Shown: one piece after another, positions 1 through 6,585 of the stretch | Layout of the letters: each line of letters starts with the position of its first letter | How positions within the stretch are numbered: the first letter of the stretch is position 1 | NCBI GenBank assembly: GCA_948896875.1 | Contig: CAQUWW010000023.1 | Location: forward strand, 2,992 to 15,577 | From: an uncultured Acetatifactor sp. | GTDB lineage: Bacteria > Bacillota > Clostridia > Lachnospirales > Lachnospiraceae | Reading direction: 5' to 3' | Length of the DNA stretch: 12,586 nucleotides | Notes under the pieces: generated by a model | The model's input: only the letters and a program-made list of their open reading frames with translations | Databases searched by the model: none | Told to the model about the DNA's origin: nothing | Translations under genes and position numbers: made by a program

Positions 1-1
1 A

Positions 2-789
2 ATCGGGACCCAGGAGCCTGTGACAATGCAAATCAGGAATAAGTCTATTCCTTCGGGAAAGGCTGTGAAAATCGTGATACAAAAGGAGGTGGAGGAGGGA
101 AAAGAAAATCCTGTGCCGGAAATTCGTTATATTGAGGATCTTACTGATGTGCAGGAACCCATTTACATCTATGAGCCGTCTGAAATCGCGGATTCAAAAG
201 TGTGGTACAAATCCATCCATATTACAGTCAGCCTTGTAGAGGGAGAGAGGTTCACCATGCCTGAGGCAGGGCCAAATATGACGATTACTGTGAGAAGGGA
301 AGCGGACGGGAAAACGCTGCAGACAGGCGATTTTGTGGAAGAATCTCAGAAGTTGACCGTAACCGTATTTCCCATGGAGGGATATTACATAGCAGAAGGA
401 AATGCGCTGGACAAAACAGCGTTTCAAAAGGAATTGGATTATGAAAAATATCGTACACAAATAGACAAATTGATCGGAGAACATGAAGCGAAAAGCTGGA
501 TAGAAGTGACACTGGATCGGTCAGATTCCCGGGCAGAATATATCTATAAATGTGACGGAAAAGATGTAGGCGAAGAAAAGCTTCGGCTCAGAGAGGGACA
601 GAAGCTTACTCTGGAATATGAGATTACAGATTCCGGATACCGGCTGAAGGAACCGGCAGGTTCCTGGGAATAGGAAAGTCGGATAAAAAAGTGACGGAGA
701 GTGTTATCATTACAGCGGAATATGACGGCAGGGTACTTACGGAATCCGATTTCGGAATTGAAATTGTGGAAGTGACGGAAGGAGAATAA
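2..789 (+). pseudogene. Envelope repeat-type protein, 5' truncated by the window and frameshifted near base 671
   Basis: The frame beginning at base 2 is open from the window edge, so the gene starts upstream; internal GTG and ATG codons at 20 and 26 are not convincing starts. It stops at TAG 671-673. Immediately afterwards the -1 frame carries on with good coding character (IGKSDKKVTESV, then AEYDGRVLTESDFG) to TAA 787-789. Adding one base near 668-672 joins the two as ...AGSWE-IGKSDKK..., which reads as one protein. The visible part is acidic and beta-rich, with repeated extracellular-style segments (VTVFPMEGYYIAEGNAL; YKCDGKDVGEEKLRLREGQ) like bacterial Ig-like or InlB-type repeats. No signal or membrane segment is in view. 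Its tail carries the ribosome site of the next gene, so the three genes are probably one operon. The shift may be a real mutation or a sequence error; no classical slippery heptamer is seen. Function unknown. Confidence 0.6.
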
Positions 790-793
790 AGGC

Positions 794-1534
794 GTGAAGC
801 AGACGGGGAGTGGATTTAAGAGATTACGTACTTTTTTGAAACCAAAAGGACTGATACTAAAAGGAATTCTTCTGATTTTGTTTCTTGTTTTCGTCTGGAG
901 TATCAGTCTGCGCTTTCGGGCGGAAGCTATGGGAGCCGCCGTGGGAGAGACAATGGGGGCCGGTTCCGGGAAGCTGATGGGTTCTTTCGAGGCCTTGCTC
1001 GATTACAGAGAGGCCTATGCGGAAGGAAAGGAAGAGGGTCTCAGTGCGGTGGATACCACTGCGGACATCGTGAACAGGATGAGAGAGTGTGGAAAGCTGG
1101 AAATCCTTGCGGCCGGAGTCAAACTGAATGATATACATTCCATCGGCGATGACTATATGGCGCTGTATTTGATGAAGGGGGATGCGGTATTCACCATTGA
1201 CCTGGGACAGGCAGAAATTCTGGAGAGGGAGGATGGATTGTACATTACGATTCCGGAACCTGAGATGGAGCTTACAGTCAATCAAAATAATACAGAAAAA
1301 CTGGCAGAATATCAAAGATATTCTTTCAGTGGCTCAGCAGAGGAAGGACTTCAAGCATATCTGAATTCTATGGCTAAGATAGATGAAAAATCGAAGGAGA
1401 GCATAGCGAATTACGAGGCCTTAATACAGGCCGCCAGAGATTCTGCCGAGACACAGGTAACATGGCTGGTGAATTCGATTTCCGTATCGAAAAAGGAAGT
1501 GTATGTCAACTTTTTTGAAGCAGGAGAAGAATAA
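794..1534 (+). CDS. Single-pass membrane protein, DUF4230-like
   Basis: The GTG start at 794 is preceded by AAGGAG at 779-784 (9-base spacing), inside the end of the previous gene. The 246-residue product has a basic N-terminus, one hydrophobic segment at about residues 19-37, and a long soluble part presumably outside the membrane. Residues about 95-240 fit the DUF4230 pattern: a beta-rich part (AVFTIDLGQAEI, then ITIPEPEMEL), then a helical stretch ending in an A-rich helix (YEALIQAARDSAETQVTWLV) and a last beta strand (EVYVNFFEAG). DUF4230 has no established biochemical role that I know of. The family call is by pattern memory, not by a search. One base separates its stop from the next start, which encodes a related protein, suggesting the two act together, perhaps as a membrane complex. 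Confidence 0.75.
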   Translation: MKQTGSGFKRLRTFLKPKGLILKGILLILFLVFVWSISLRFRAEAMGAAVGETMGAGSGKLMGSFEALLDYREAYAEGKEEGLSAVDTTADIVNRMRECGKLEILAAGVKLNDIHSIGDDYMALYLMKGDAVFTIDLGQAEILEREDGLYITIPEPEMELTVNQNNTEKLAEYQRYSFSGSAEEGLQAYLNSMAKIDEKSKESIANYEALIQAARDSAETQVTWLVNSISVSKKEVYVNFFEAGEE

Positions 1535-1535
1535 A

Positions 1536-2312
1536 ATGAACGAGATTATTAAGACAGAGGATAAAAAGAAATTGCCCCGGAAAAAGGGAACAGACAGAAA
1601 AAAAGATTTGCTGAAGGGAAAGCAGTATGGCGGATTTCTGGTTACAGGCGGCATATTTTGCATGATTGCCAGTATTATCCTGATTTTATCGGGAACAGTA
1701 AAAACAGGAGCGTCCGCATTGGCATCCGGTTATCTTACTTCTTATGAAACGGAGAAGGAAGCGGCGTATGAAGAAAAATATGAAGACTATAAAACTTCGG
1801 CGGAAGAAAAGTATCATGTGAGCAATCGGGTATCCATCTATATCGGGAGCCTGGAAGAAACCCAAAAGCTGGAAGTATTGAAGGTAAGCGATGTGGAATT
1901 TATGATTGTAAATGAAGAAGACAATCAGGATAAGCTTACCTCCTGGCTGGAAGTGCCAGGGGAAGGGACTTTTGTGGTAGATCTGAAAGCAGGAGAATAT
2001 ATAGTGGACAATGAGCGGGCCCATGTTCTGGTACGGGTTCCCTATCCGGAACTGACAAGTGTAAAAATAGACTACAAAAATGTGGATAAGATACTATTTA
2101 AACATGGGATTATGAATAAAAGTTATCGGGTTGGAGAAGAACTTGCAAGACAGCAACTTAATGAGGCGGAAGTACTGTTTCGGAAAGAATTCCTGTCGAA
2201 TCAGACTTTTTTCCTGAGCGCTCGGAAATCGGCCGGGAAAACGATTGAAGCATTGATACGGCAATTAAATCCTGGAATTCCGGAACTGACAGTGGATGTG
2301 GAATTCTATTGA
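1536..2312 (+). CDS. Single-pass membrane protein, second DUF4230-like paralogue
   Basis: ATG 1536 is chosen over the in-frame ATG at 1503 because AGGAGAA (1522-1528) lies at the right distance and because 1503 would overlap the upstream gene by 32 bases. The product is 258 residues: a very basic cytoplasmic tail (residues 1-30, KKKLPRKKGTDRKK), one membrane helix at about 31-53, a charged E/K/Y-rich helical stretch at about 68-93, then a DUF4230-like region (FVVDLKAGEYIVDNERAHV; VRVPYPELTSVKIDY; AEVLFRKEFL; a C-terminal LTVDVEFY strand). Overall order matches the upstream gene, so the pair looks like an old duplication. No catalytic motif is visible. No clear terminator follows; the next 387 bases hold a leader-like region before a regulator. 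Confidence 0.75.
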   Translation: MNEIIKTEDKKKLPRKKGTDRKKDLLKGKQYGGFLVTGGIFCMIASIILILSGTVKTGASALASGYLTSYETEKEAAYEEKYEDYKTSAEEKYHVSNRVSIYIGSLEETQKLEVLKVSDVEFMIVNEEDNQDKLTSWLEVPGEGTFVVDLKAGEYIVDNERAHVLVRVPYPELTSVKIDYKNVDKILFKHGIMNKSYRVGEELARQQLNEAEVLFRKEFLSNQTFFLSARKSAGKTIEALIRQLNPGIPELTVDVEFY

Positions 2313-2352
2313 AGATGTATGGATGGTAATCTGTGTCTGATTTACATATTCG

Positions 2353-2528
2353 ATTCGCGAAAAAATCATAATTGTTTGCAAATCATCCTCCTCTTTGGTA
2401 TTCGTCCAAATCATGCGCGCTAAAGCCACATCTGCGTTTTCTGTAAACAACAATCAACATTGCTGTCTTATCAGCATCATTTCGCATAAGAACATCTTCC
2501 CTGTGCCATAAATTCGCGAAAAAATCAT
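2353..2528. repeat. 17-base direct repeat flanking 142 bases
   Basis: ATTCGCGAAAAAATCAT occurs identically at 2353-2369 and 2512-2528. Each copy contains the perfect 8-base palindrome TTCGCGAA. The 142 bases between hold no ORF with a ribosome site on either strand that I would call a gene. The copies could be operator sites, or the flanks of an inserted or deleted segment. The second copy ends 11 bases before the ribosome site of the leader micro-ORF. Confidence 0.6.
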
Positions 2529-2556
2529 TTCCTTTTATGAAGGAGGTGATTTTTTT

Positions 2557-2625
2557 ATGGGCTTTTTTACACGCCCTGCAAAAGGACCGGAATGCCGTGA
2601 CAGCCCAGCGTGGACAAGGGTGTGA
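2557..2625 (+). CDS. Leader micro-ORF 1 (22 residues)
   Basis: ATG 2557 follows a near-perfect ribosome site, AAGGAGGTGA (2540-2549), at 7-base spacing, one of the strongest in the window. The product begins MGFFTRPAKGPEC and ends SPAWTRV. The 3' half overlaps the left arm and loop of a 10-base inverted repeat. Its TGA shares bases with the ATG of a second micro-ORF (TGATG), the arrangement of translational coupling. The peptide itself is not recognised; the likely role is as a translated leader that senses translation or drug stress ahead of the MerR gene. The ribosome site could also be chance. Confidence 0.35.
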   Translation: MGFFTRPAKGPECRDSPAWTRV

Positions 2626-2636
2626 TGGCATTCCGG
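2587..2636 (+). promoter_or_regulatory. Inverted repeat in the leader, 10-base perfect arms
   Basis: CCGGAATGCC (2587-2596) pairs exactly with GGCATTCCGG (2627-2636) around a 30-base loop. It overlaps the end of micro-ORF 1 and the start of micro-ORF 2, so ribosome position would determine whether it forms. No T-run follows, so it is not itself a terminator. Confidence 0.55.
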
Positions 2637-2681
2637 CACAGGGCAAAAAAGTGTTTGACTGCACGTTGCGTGCAGTTTTAG
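2625..2681 (+). CDS. Leader micro-ORF 2 (18 residues, MAFRHRAKKCLTARCVQF)
   Basis: ATG 2625 overlaps the stop of micro-ORF 1 and lies inside the right arm of the upstream inverted repeat. The basic 18-residue product has two Cys. Its last codons run through the terminator-like hairpin and stop at TAG 2679-2681, directly after the T-run. It has no ribosome site of its own, so expression would depend on coupling. It could be fortuitous, but the exact fit to the hairpin favours a leader role. Confidence 0.3.
   Translation: MAFRHRAKKCLTARCVQF
2658..2679 (+). terminator. Terminator-like hairpin before the MerR gene (possible attenuator)
   Basis: ACTGCACG (2658-2665), loop TTG, CGTGCAGT (2669-2676) gives an 8-base-pair stem, with TTTT at 2676-2679. 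It ends only 6 bases before the AAAGGAGGG ribosome site of the MerR gene and follows the leader micro-ORFs. Position and form fit a conditional terminator read through when the leader is translated differently. Confidence 0.55.
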
Positions 2682-2699
2682 GGTAAAGGAGGGAAGCTT

Positions 2700-3035
2700 A
2701 TGAGTAACAGGAAAACTTTGCGTGAAGTATGTGAAATGTATAGGGTAACCAGGCGGGCCATTCAGGGATATGAAAAGGCGGGACTAGTATTGCCGTCTGG
2801 GAAAAACAAATACGGGTATCTGCTCTACGATGAGGAGGCCCAGAGGCGGATTGAACAGATTAAACTGTATCAGCAGCTGGGGTTTAGCATCAGGGAAATC
2901 AGCGAACTGATTACAGCGCCGAAAGAAAAAGTCAGAGAGGCGCTTGAAAAGCAGATTTTATGTTTGGAGGAGGAGAAAAAACGAAAAGAGGAGTTAATAC
3001 GAAAGGCATATGAAATTCTGAAAAAACTGGGATAG
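2700..3035 (+). CDS. MerR-family transcriptional regulator, short form
   Basis: ATG 2700 has AAAGGAGGG (2685-2693) just upstream. The 111-residue product has a MerR-type winged helix-turn-helix at about residues 5-45 (TLREVCEMYRVTRRAIQGYE, then the wing GKNKYGYLLYDEEA), a second helical part (IEQIKLYQQLGFSIREISEL), and a charged coiled-coil helix at about 74-110 that would form the dimer. There is no effector-binding domain after the coiled coil and only one Cys (residue 88), so it is not a metal sensor of the MerR/CueR type. Members of this family usually bind a dyad in a promoter with an over-long spacer. It lies directly upstream of and in line with an exported protein gene, which it may control. 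The leader before it suggests its own level is also controlled after initiation. Confidence 0.85.
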   Translation: MSNRKTLREVCEMYRVTRRAIQGYEKAGLVLPSGKNKYGYLLYDEEAQRRIEQIKLYQQLGFSIREISELITAPKEKVREALEKQILCLEEEKKRKEELIRKAYEILKKLG

Positions 3036-3064
3036 CAGACAGAGTTGAAGGAAGACTGGAGGGC

Positions 3065-3089
3065 GGCGGGTGTCAGTTTGGCACCCGTC
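3065..3089 (+). promoter_or_regulatory. Hairpin between the MerR gene and the exported protein gene
   Basis: GGCGGGTGTC (3065-3074) pairs with GGCACCCGTC (3080-3089) over 10 base pairs including two G-T pairs, loop AGTTT. No T-run follows, so it is not a typical terminator. It lies 8 bases before the GAGGAGG ribosome site of the next gene and may set relative expression or mRNA stability within the operon. Confidence 0.4.
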
Positions 3090-3113
3090 GTAATGGTGAG
3101 GAGGAAAAGAAAA

Positions 3114-4601
3114 ATGAGACATAAGAAATTAAGTGTTCTACTTTTGATAGTAGTTGTTATAACGGCGGTTTTGGTAAGATATAAATTACCATCATTGAAT
3201 GATTGGATTGGCGAGAAAGTTGGAGAATTTGGAACAGGGAGAGAGGCCGAACAAGTAGAAAATATGGAAAGGGATTCTGACAGGCAAATAGAAGAGGATA
3301 GACCGTCGGATGACCAGGGAGATGCAGGTATACAGGGACAGGAAAGAACGGAGACAGGACTTTTTATAATTCCGGAAATGGAAGAAACTGTGCTGGTGGA
3401 TGAAAATCACATAAAAATAACAGCTACAAATTTGAAATTTACGAATAGTGCGTTGGAGATAGATCTGCTGATAGAGAATAACAGTGACAAAAATTTAAAC
3501 TTCCTCAGCGGGACAGCCGGATATAGCTGTGATGAAATTAATGGTTATATGATGGATGGCGGGTACCTGAATACAGACGTAGTTGCGGGAAAGAAAGCTT
3601 ACGAAACAATCAGATTTGATCTGGCTCAGTTTCTTATATTTGGAATCAGGGAAATCGCGGATATCAGGATAGGATTCGAGATTCAGGATGAAAACTATGA
3701 TAGCGTCTATACAGGGGCGAGACAGATAAAGATCTCTGTTGCGGATGAGCATGCCTATGAAAAAGATACATATGTGGAAATGATTGGTAGCGGTGTCCTG
3801 GAAAAGGGGTATGATTGTACTGTAGACTATTTTGCAGAACAGGAATGGTTTAACCAGAATGAAGTACGGATTATATCGGCAGGGTTACTCACAAATAGTG
3901 AAGGGGAGAAACTTATGCTTTTAGAGGTTGTAAACGATTCAAAGGAAACAATCAGCAGTGTTACAAAGAATATAGCTATCAATGGAGTCACGGTATGCAG
4001 CTATGCATGGTCTCATGATTTGATAAATCCCGGTGCCAGGAGAATTCTGGATTTTTCAATATCTGATCTGTTAGATGAGCTGTACAGGGAAACGTTGGGA
4101 ATTACGGAGATTGGCAGCTTTGGTTGTATGTTCTATGTGGAAGATGCGGAAGGAAATGAAAAAGGGGAAGCACAGAAGATAGAAGTTTCCCTTTCCAGTA
4201 GTGAAACTGCTCCAGACATTACAGGTACGGAGCTTTATAGTGACAAGGGAATTACGGTTATATCAAAGGGACTGTTTCAGGAACAGAGCGGCTATACAAA
4301 TGATATTAATCTTCTTATGTTGGTATATAATGGTTCTGACGAACCAATCTCTGTGGATGTAGGTCATAATTCTCTATCTGTGAATGCTTTCATGATAGAT
4401 TTTTATACATCTGGTGCAACTGTTCAGGCAGGAGAATATGCGATTATGGATGTGAAGATCAGGGAAAGTTCACTGAAAGATAATAAAATAAGCGGAATAG
4501 AGGATATAAAAGAGATGGAAATGTCTCTTACATTACGGAATCGTAAATATGATGACATAGCAGAGCCGAAGGTAATTCTTGAATTTGACGGAATGCCTTA
4601 A
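3114..4601 (+). CDS. Membrane-anchored exported protein with three copies of one beta domain
   Basis: ATG 3114 is chosen because GAGGAGG (3098-3104) precedes it by 9 bases and because the resulting N-terminus is a clean signal or anchor: MRHKK, then a hydrophobic run at about residues 7-21. In-frame TTG 3045 and ATG 3093 would put extra basic residues before it and lack good ribosome sites. The product is 495 residues. Residues about 40-85 are a polar E/D/Q/G-rich linker. Three related beta-sandwich-like units follow at about 95-208, 246-360 and 373-492. Each begins with an I-x-I/V strand, then an EI/ML-LLxxxNxSD-type strand (IDLLIENNSDKN; LMLLEVVNDSKET; NLLMLVYNGSDEP), a GA/AG turn before a second strand, and an I-x-EI-x-x helix-strand. 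No lipobox Cys is present and the anchor has no evident cleavage site. Likely an extracytoplasmic protein of unknown function, in an operon with the MerR gene. Confidence 0.8.
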   Translation: MRHKKLSVLLLIVVVITAVLVRYKLPSLNDWIGEKVGEFGTGREAEQVENMERDSDRQIEEDRPSDDQGDAGIQGQERTETGLFIIPEMEETVLVDENHIKITATNLKFTNSALEIDLLIENNSDKNLNFLSGTAGYSCDEINGYMMDGGYLNTDVVAGKKAYETIRFDLAQFLIFGIREIADIRIGFEIQDENYDSVYTGARQIKISVADEHAYEKDTYVEMIGSGVLEKGYDCTVDYFAEQEWFNQNEVRIISAGLLTNSEGEKLMLLEVVNDSKETISSVTKNIAINGVTVCSYAWSHDLINPGARRILDFSISDLLDELYRETLGITEIGSFGCMFYVEDAEGNEKGEAQKIEVSLSSSETAPDITGTELYSDKGITVISKGLFQEQSGYTNDINLLMLVYNGSDEPISVDVGHNSLSVNAFMIDFYTSGATVQAGEYAIMDVKIRESSLKDNKISGIEDIKEMEMSLTLRNRKYDDIAEPKVILEFDGMP

Positions 4602-4616
4602 TCATCCGCATAATCC

Positions 4617-4651
4617 CCAGGACCAGGAACCAGCAGGATTCCTGGTTCTGG
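4617..4651 (+). terminator. Rho-independent terminator after the exported protein gene
   Basis: CCAGGACCAGGAA (4617-4629) pairs with TTCCTGGTTCTGG (4639-4651) over 13 base pairs with one G-T pair, loop of 9, followed by TTTAT. It starts 15 bases after the stop codon. Read on the other strand no T-run follows, so it should not serve the convergent transferase gene. Confidence 0.8.
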
Positions 4652-4679
4652 TTTATGTGTCGGCGGGTACTTAATCGTT

Positions 4680-4850
4680 ATGTCTGACCTTGGTAAACCA
4701 AATGGCTATGCAATAAAGTGTAACAGTCATCTGGGACGGCTGATTCAGCTTTTCTTGAAGGAAAAATACAATGATATCAACAATGATATCGAAATAGTAT
4801 CCGGCGACAAAGGAGCTATATCGGCAATATGGGACTTGACGAAGTCTTAG
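4680..4850 (+). CDS. Hypothetical small ORF (56 residues), overlapping the transferase 3' end
   Basis: The frame from ATG 4680 to TAG 4848-4850 encodes 56 residues of plausible composition (MSDLGKPNGYAIKCNSHLGR; later DIEIVSGDKGAISAIWDLTK). The frame is in fact open back to base 4614, so this may be the tail of a decayed gene. No good ribosome site precedes the ATG, and the terminator at 4617-4651 lies just upstream. It overlaps the last 35 bases of the oppositely oriented transferase gene. I do not recognise the sequence. It may be a remnant, a small gene, or chance. Confidence 0.3.
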   Translation: MSDLGKPNGYAIKCNSHLGRLIQLFLKEKYNDINNDIEIVSGDKGAISAIWDLTKS

Positions 4851-6396
4851 TGTGAAAAAGCCGTGCAATCAACCGCTGTACCGTGTCCTGCGCCATATGG
4901 ATTCCCCTGGCCATGTATGGGAGGAGGAAAATGGCAAAAGGCAGCATATAGCGGCTTTTTGCCTCCCAGAGGATGCAGAAGAGAAAGCCGCCGACGACGG
5001 CAATCAACAAAAGCACATTCAGGATGCCTTCCCGGCGCCTCAGACTGCAGGCGGCATAACAGAATGCACCGAAATAAAGGATATACAGGAAATAATTCAT
5101 GAACCGAAGGAACAGGTCGGGGAAAAGACCATAATAAATAAACCTGACCAGTCCTTCAGATTCTTGGGTATATTTTCCGGTCATTGTCAGGCTGGAAAAG
5201 CTAGGTTCCGCCCATTGCTCCAGTACCTTAAAACGATAAAAATCCCAGGCATATGCAGGGTCCTGTCTGAAATCTTCCAGGCGGCGTTGAATATCATAAG
5301 TGGCAAATTCGGTCGCTTCTTTTTTGTTATGTTCTGAGGAATTCCACACTGCTTCCACATAGCCGTTGTATACGCCGACAGCGCCTCCGTCTTCCAGCAT
5401 TCCCATGGCAATCCATAGCAGGGAGGGAACAGATTTTCCCACTTCATTACCGGAACGCAGTTCATAGAATTTCTGTACCCCATGCGTGCTTCCCATAGGA
5501 AGGAGCAGCAGGATCAGTGCAAACAATATTGGCTTGAAACTCCATTTTTTCAGCGAGAGAATGACGCATACAATGGCAATGGCAAAAAGGGGAATCAGAG
5601 TATTGGTACGCGCAAGTACAGCTATAATGGAGCCGACGGCCGCAATTGCAAGGCAGCGCCACTTTCCATTCTCGTTCCACTTTATCAGGCAGTAGACAGC
5701 CAGCAGACTGAATGCAATGGAACAAAGGTCGCCATACACATAAGTGACATACATGTGCATTGGCAGAAAAAACGTAATGCCGGCCAAAGTGTAGAGATTG
5801 ACCGTCTGGTTATGAAAGAGACAGTCTGTAATGCGGTACAATAGAAAAATGGTCATACAGATAAAGAAAATATTGATATATTGAAAAAGAAGATAATTCG
5901 GCCATATTCCCATCAGCAGTTCTTCCAGGAAAATCAGACCGTATTGCTGCGTATACAGAGACAGATAAGCATATTTCATATTAGAATAATCCCCTGCACG
6001 AAAGGATTTCGCAGTCAGGAATACCTCCAGCTGATCCCAATATGGCTCCAGGTTGCTGACAGTCACCCAAATGCTCAAAAGGATTGCCGTCAGGATGACA
6101 GAAATCACAGCCAGAAGGAATACCCGTTTTTTCTGCTGCTTTTCATCCGCTTTATAAAAAAACAGCTTCTGAAACAAGTAGAAAAGGAAAAAGACAGCCA
6201 CAGCCACAGCTATATTCTTGAGCGGAGAATCGACATACTCCTGGATATATTCTTCCAGATAACTGATGGGATAGCGGAAAGTGGCTGTGGAAGTGCCCCA
6301 GGCAAGGGCGCCGCATAGAATCAATATCATGAATTTAATCGCTTTTTCACTGACCAATTCAAGGATAAGGCCCGCTTTCTGTATAGTATTCTTCAT
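4816..6396 (-). CDS. GT39/PMT-type membrane glycosyltransferase
   Basis: The ATG at 6394-6396 follows GGAAGGAA on the - strand at short spacing. The 526-residue protein has about ten or more hydrophobic segments, starting at residues 20-34, 60-80 and 92-112. After the third segment an external loop carries acidic residues (EPYWDQLEVFLTA, Asp121; then GD at 135-136), the place where GT39/GT-C enzymes hold catalytic acidic residues. A WEAKSRYMLP motif at 477-486 resembles the conserved ESRY-type motif near the end of bacterial mannosyltransferase-like proteins. Such enzymes move a sugar from a polyprenyl-phosphate donor to a glycan or protein on the outer face of the membrane. The donor and acceptor cannot be told. 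It appears to be a single gene. The upstream region has three tandem palindromic repeats that may control it. The C-terminal tail after residue 500 is soluble and basic. Confidence 0.8.
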   Translation of the reverse strand: MKNTIQKAGLILELVSEKAIKFMILILCGALAWGTSTATFRYPISYLEEYIQEYVDSPLKNIAVAVAVFFLFYLFQKLFFYKADEKQQKKRVFLLAVISVILTAILLSIWVTVSNLEPYWDQLEVFLTAKSFRAGDYSNMKYAYLSLYTQQYGLIFLEELLMGIWPNYLLFQYINIFFICMTIFLLYRITDCLFHNQTVNLYTLAGITFFLPMHMYVTYVYGDLCSIAFSLLAVYCLIKWNENGKWRCLAIAAVGSIIAVLARTNTLIPLFAIAIVCVILSLKKWSFKPILFALILLLLPMGSTHGVQKFYELRSGNEVGKSVPSLLWIAMGMLEDGGAVGVYNGYVEAVWNSSEHNKKEATEFATYDIQRRLEDFRQDPAYAWDFYRFKVLEQWAEPSFSSLTMTGKYTQESEGLVRFIYYGLFPDLFLRFMNYFLYILYFGAFCYAACSLRRREGILNVLLLIAVVGGFLFCILWEAKSRYMLPFAIFLLPYMARGIHMAQDTVQRLIARLFHTKTSSSPILPI

Positions 6397-6423
6397 TGAT
6401 TCCTTCCTTTTCTTCTGTAGATT

Positions 6424-6540
6424 GTGCAGATTCTATTATCAAAATTATCTAATAGAATCTAAAGTGCAGATTCTATTATCAAAATTATCTAATAGAATCA
6501 AAGTGCGGATTCTATTATCAAAATTATATAATAAAAACAG
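6424..6540. repeat. Three tandem ~40-base repeats, each palindromic
   Basis: Units start at 6424, 6464 and 6503 (40 and 39 bases apart). Each begins GTGCAGATTCTATTATCAAA or GTGCGGATTCTATTATCAAA. In units 1 and 2, GATTCTATTA and TAATAGAATC form perfect 10-base arms around an 11-base AT-rich centre (arms at 6429-6438/6450-6459 and 6469-6478/6490-6499). In unit 3 the right arm has decayed. The array lies 28 bases upstream of the transferase start. A weak - strand promoter-like pair, TTGATT (6501-6496) and TAATAG (6478-6473) with a 17-base spacer, is embedded in unit 2, which would make the units operators. Alternatively they are cruciform or RNA hairpin elements in the 189-base gap between two - strand genes. 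Confidence 0.75.
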
Positions 6541-6585
6541 GGAAAAGGGAACAGGAAAGCAGGCCTTCTTTCTATTTTAACAATT

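Noticed and set aside
640..680. Programmed -1 frameshifting in the first gene
   Set aside because: No X-XXY-YYZ heptamer occurs in phase before the TAG and no downstream structure is evident; mutation or sequence error is simpler.
2383..2664. 93-codon frame on the - strand through the leader region
   Set aside because: It runs antisense through the inverted repeat and hairpins, starts inside the hairpin without a ribosome site, and shows no recognisable domain.
6424..6540. Repeats resembling a CRISPR array
   Set aside because: The units are contiguous with no unique spacers, and no cas genes are nearby.
6553..6577. Terminator for the 254-residue isomerase gene (GAAAG/CTTTC stem)
   Set aside because: The stem is only five base pairs and the T-rich stretch lies on the wrong side for the - strand gene.
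6281..6580. 99-codon + strand frame reading through the tandem repeats
   Set aside because: Its first part is antisense to the transferase gene and the rest simply translates the repeats; no ribosome site.
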